From: Paracoccaceae bacterium
GTDB taxonomy: Bacteria; Pseudomonadota; Alphaproteobacteria; Rhodobacterales; Rhodobacteraceae
Direction: 5' to 3'
DNA length: 5,342 nt
Assembly (NCBI GenBank): GCA_002400675.1
Contig: NVQY01000240.1
Span: 1 to 5,342 of the forward strand
Shown here: positions 4,389 to 5,342 of the stretch, one piece after another
Layout of the letters: the number at the start of each line of letters is the position of its first letter
How positions within the stretch are numbered: position 1 is the first letter of the stretch
Position numbers and translations under genes: made by a program
Notes under the pieces: generated by a model
Seen by the model: only the letters and a program-made list of their open reading frames with translations
Told to the model about the DNA's origin: nothing
Databases searched by the model: none

Positions 4389-5342
4389 CTATTCAGCCGC
4401 ATCTTCGGTTCGTATGAACCCGCCCGATTGGCGATTCCAGAACATCGCATACAGACCATTCTTGGCCAGCAATTCCTCGTGTGAACCAATTTCTGCTATC
4501 CGTCCATCCGCCATGACGATAATCCGATCCATTTCCGTGAGCGTTGAAAGACGGTGGGCAATCGCAAGAACAGTCTTGCCTTTCATCACCCGGTGAAGCG
4601 CGGATTGAATCGACGCCTCGACCTCGCTATCCAGCGCGCTTGTCGCTTCGTCCAGCACCAGAATCGGCGCATTTTTCAACATCGCCCGCGCCAAGGCAAT
4701 CCTTTGACGTTGCCCACCGGACAGCTTGACGCCCCTCTCGCCCAGATTGGCCTCGTAACCGGTGCCCCCCTTATGATCCTCAAGCGCCAGAATGAATTCA
4801 TGCGCCTCGGCCGCCCTAGCGGCGTCGATCAGTTCGGCCTCGGTGGCGTCGGGACGACCATATAGAATGTTCTCTCGGGCAGAGCGGTTGAACATCGCCG
4901 TTTCCTGCGTGACCATACCAATCTGACGGCGCAGGCTAGCCTGAGTTATCTGCTCCAGATCCTGACCATCAATGCGGATGTGGCCATTTTCGCCCTTGTA
5001 GAGCCGCATCAGCAGCGAAACCAACGTCGATTTTCCCGCCCCGGACGCGCCAACAATACCCAGCTTTTCACCCGCCGCGATGGTCAGATCAATATCCCTG
5101 ACCCCGCCCACATCGCGCCCATAGGCAAATCCAACCTTGTCGAAAACGATCTCTCCGCTGACGACCTTCAGGTCCGGCGCACCTGCAACATCCGGCAGGC
5201 GGGTGCGCGGGGTCAGGGTCCGCATCCCATCCTCGACCTCGCCCAGATTTGAGTAGATGATCATCAGCGTGAAACTAACCCATCCGGTCATCTGCGCGAT
5301 GCGGATTGCGACCGCGCCGGCGGCAATGATATCACCCACGCT
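4389..5342 (-). CDS. ABC exporter half with fused membrane and ATPase domains, C-terminal part (5' end outside window)
   Basis: The 317 visible codons run in from the right edge; the GTG at 5339 is an internal Val codon, not a start. The first 35 or so residues are the end of a membrane domain (A-G-A-V-A-I-R-I and a hydrophobic helix around 18-31), linked to a complete ATPase domain. Counting from the first visible residue these are: A-loop Tyr near 74, Walker A G-A-S-G-A-G-K-S-T (98-106), Q-loop T-Q-E-T (145-148), signature L-S-G-G-Q (207-211), Walker B I-L-V-L-D-E with catalytic Glu232, and the H-loop His263. With all motifs canonical, the site should hydrolyse ATP. The MsbA/multidrug-type layout (membrane domain before ATPase) indicates export of a lipid or hydrophobic compound; the substrate cannot be told. 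These proteins often act as homo- or heterodimers, and a partner gene could lie just upstream, beyond the window. It heads the run towards the methyltransferase. Confidence 0.92.
   Translation of the reverse strand, partial: SVGDIIAAGAVAIRIAQMTGWVSFTLMIIYSNLGEVEDGMRTLTPRTRLPDVAGAPDLKVVSGEIVFDKVGFAYGRDVGGVRDIDLTIAAGEKLGIVGASGAGKSTLVSLLMRLYKGENGHIRIDGQDLEQITQASLRRQIGMVTQETAMFNRSARENILYGRPDATEAELIDAARAAEAHEFILALEDHKGGTGYEANLGERGVKLSGGQRQRIALARAMLKNAPILVLDEATSALDSEVEASIQSALHRVMKGKTVLAIAHRLSTLTEMDRIIVMADGRIAEIGSHEELLAKNGLYAMFWNRQSGGFIRTEDAAE

Noticed and set aside
5337..5342. GTG at 5339 as a start codon for the ABC gene
   Set aside because: The frame stays open to the window edge and the visible protein begins inside the last membrane helices, so the GTG is an internal Val codon of a longer protein.

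Overview
The window looks like chromosomal DNA from an alphaproteobacterium, most probably a marine roseobacter-type member of Rhodobacterales. This rests on protein style (a short 98-residue FliN, a FliP with a lineage-typical N-terminal half, a TRAM/[4Fe-4S] RNA methyltransferase, and a small secreted protein of a kind I associate with this group) and on moderately high GC. No search was run, so the placement is recognition from memory. I see no IS element, CRISPR array, tRNA, rRNA or phage gene.

Left part, + strand (1-1237): the distal end of a flagellar export operon. The C-terminus of a FliH-like protein runs in from the left edge and overlaps fliN by 8 bp; fliN overlaps fliP by 4 bp (ATGA). 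The three are very likely translationally coupled. They supply the FliH-type regulator of the export ATPase, a C-ring switch component and a core membrane component of the flagellar export gate.

Middle (1238-2021): a spacer with several small inverted repeats ends in a perfect 13-bp hairpin terminator. This is followed on the - strand by a 60-codon gene for a small exported, membrane-anchored protein with a strong ribosome binding site and a second clear hairpin in its leader. The 391-bp gap up to the next + strand gene is a divergent regulatory region without a convincing gene.

Right part (2022-5342): a + strand CAP/SCP-domain lipoprotein converges on three - strand genes. In transcription order these are an ABC exporter half (partial, running in from the right edge), a TrmA/RlmD-type uracil-5 RNA methyltransferase 16 bp downstream, and a YkuD-type L,D-transpeptidase-like lipoprotein 56 bp further on with its own candidate promoter. 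Two putative lipoproteins acting on or near the cell wall therefore lie tail to tail.

Nothing here forms a clearly new system. The parts most worth a second look are the small membrane-anchored protein with its structured leader, the CAP protein with an altered putative metal-site residue, and the structured spacer downstream of fliP.
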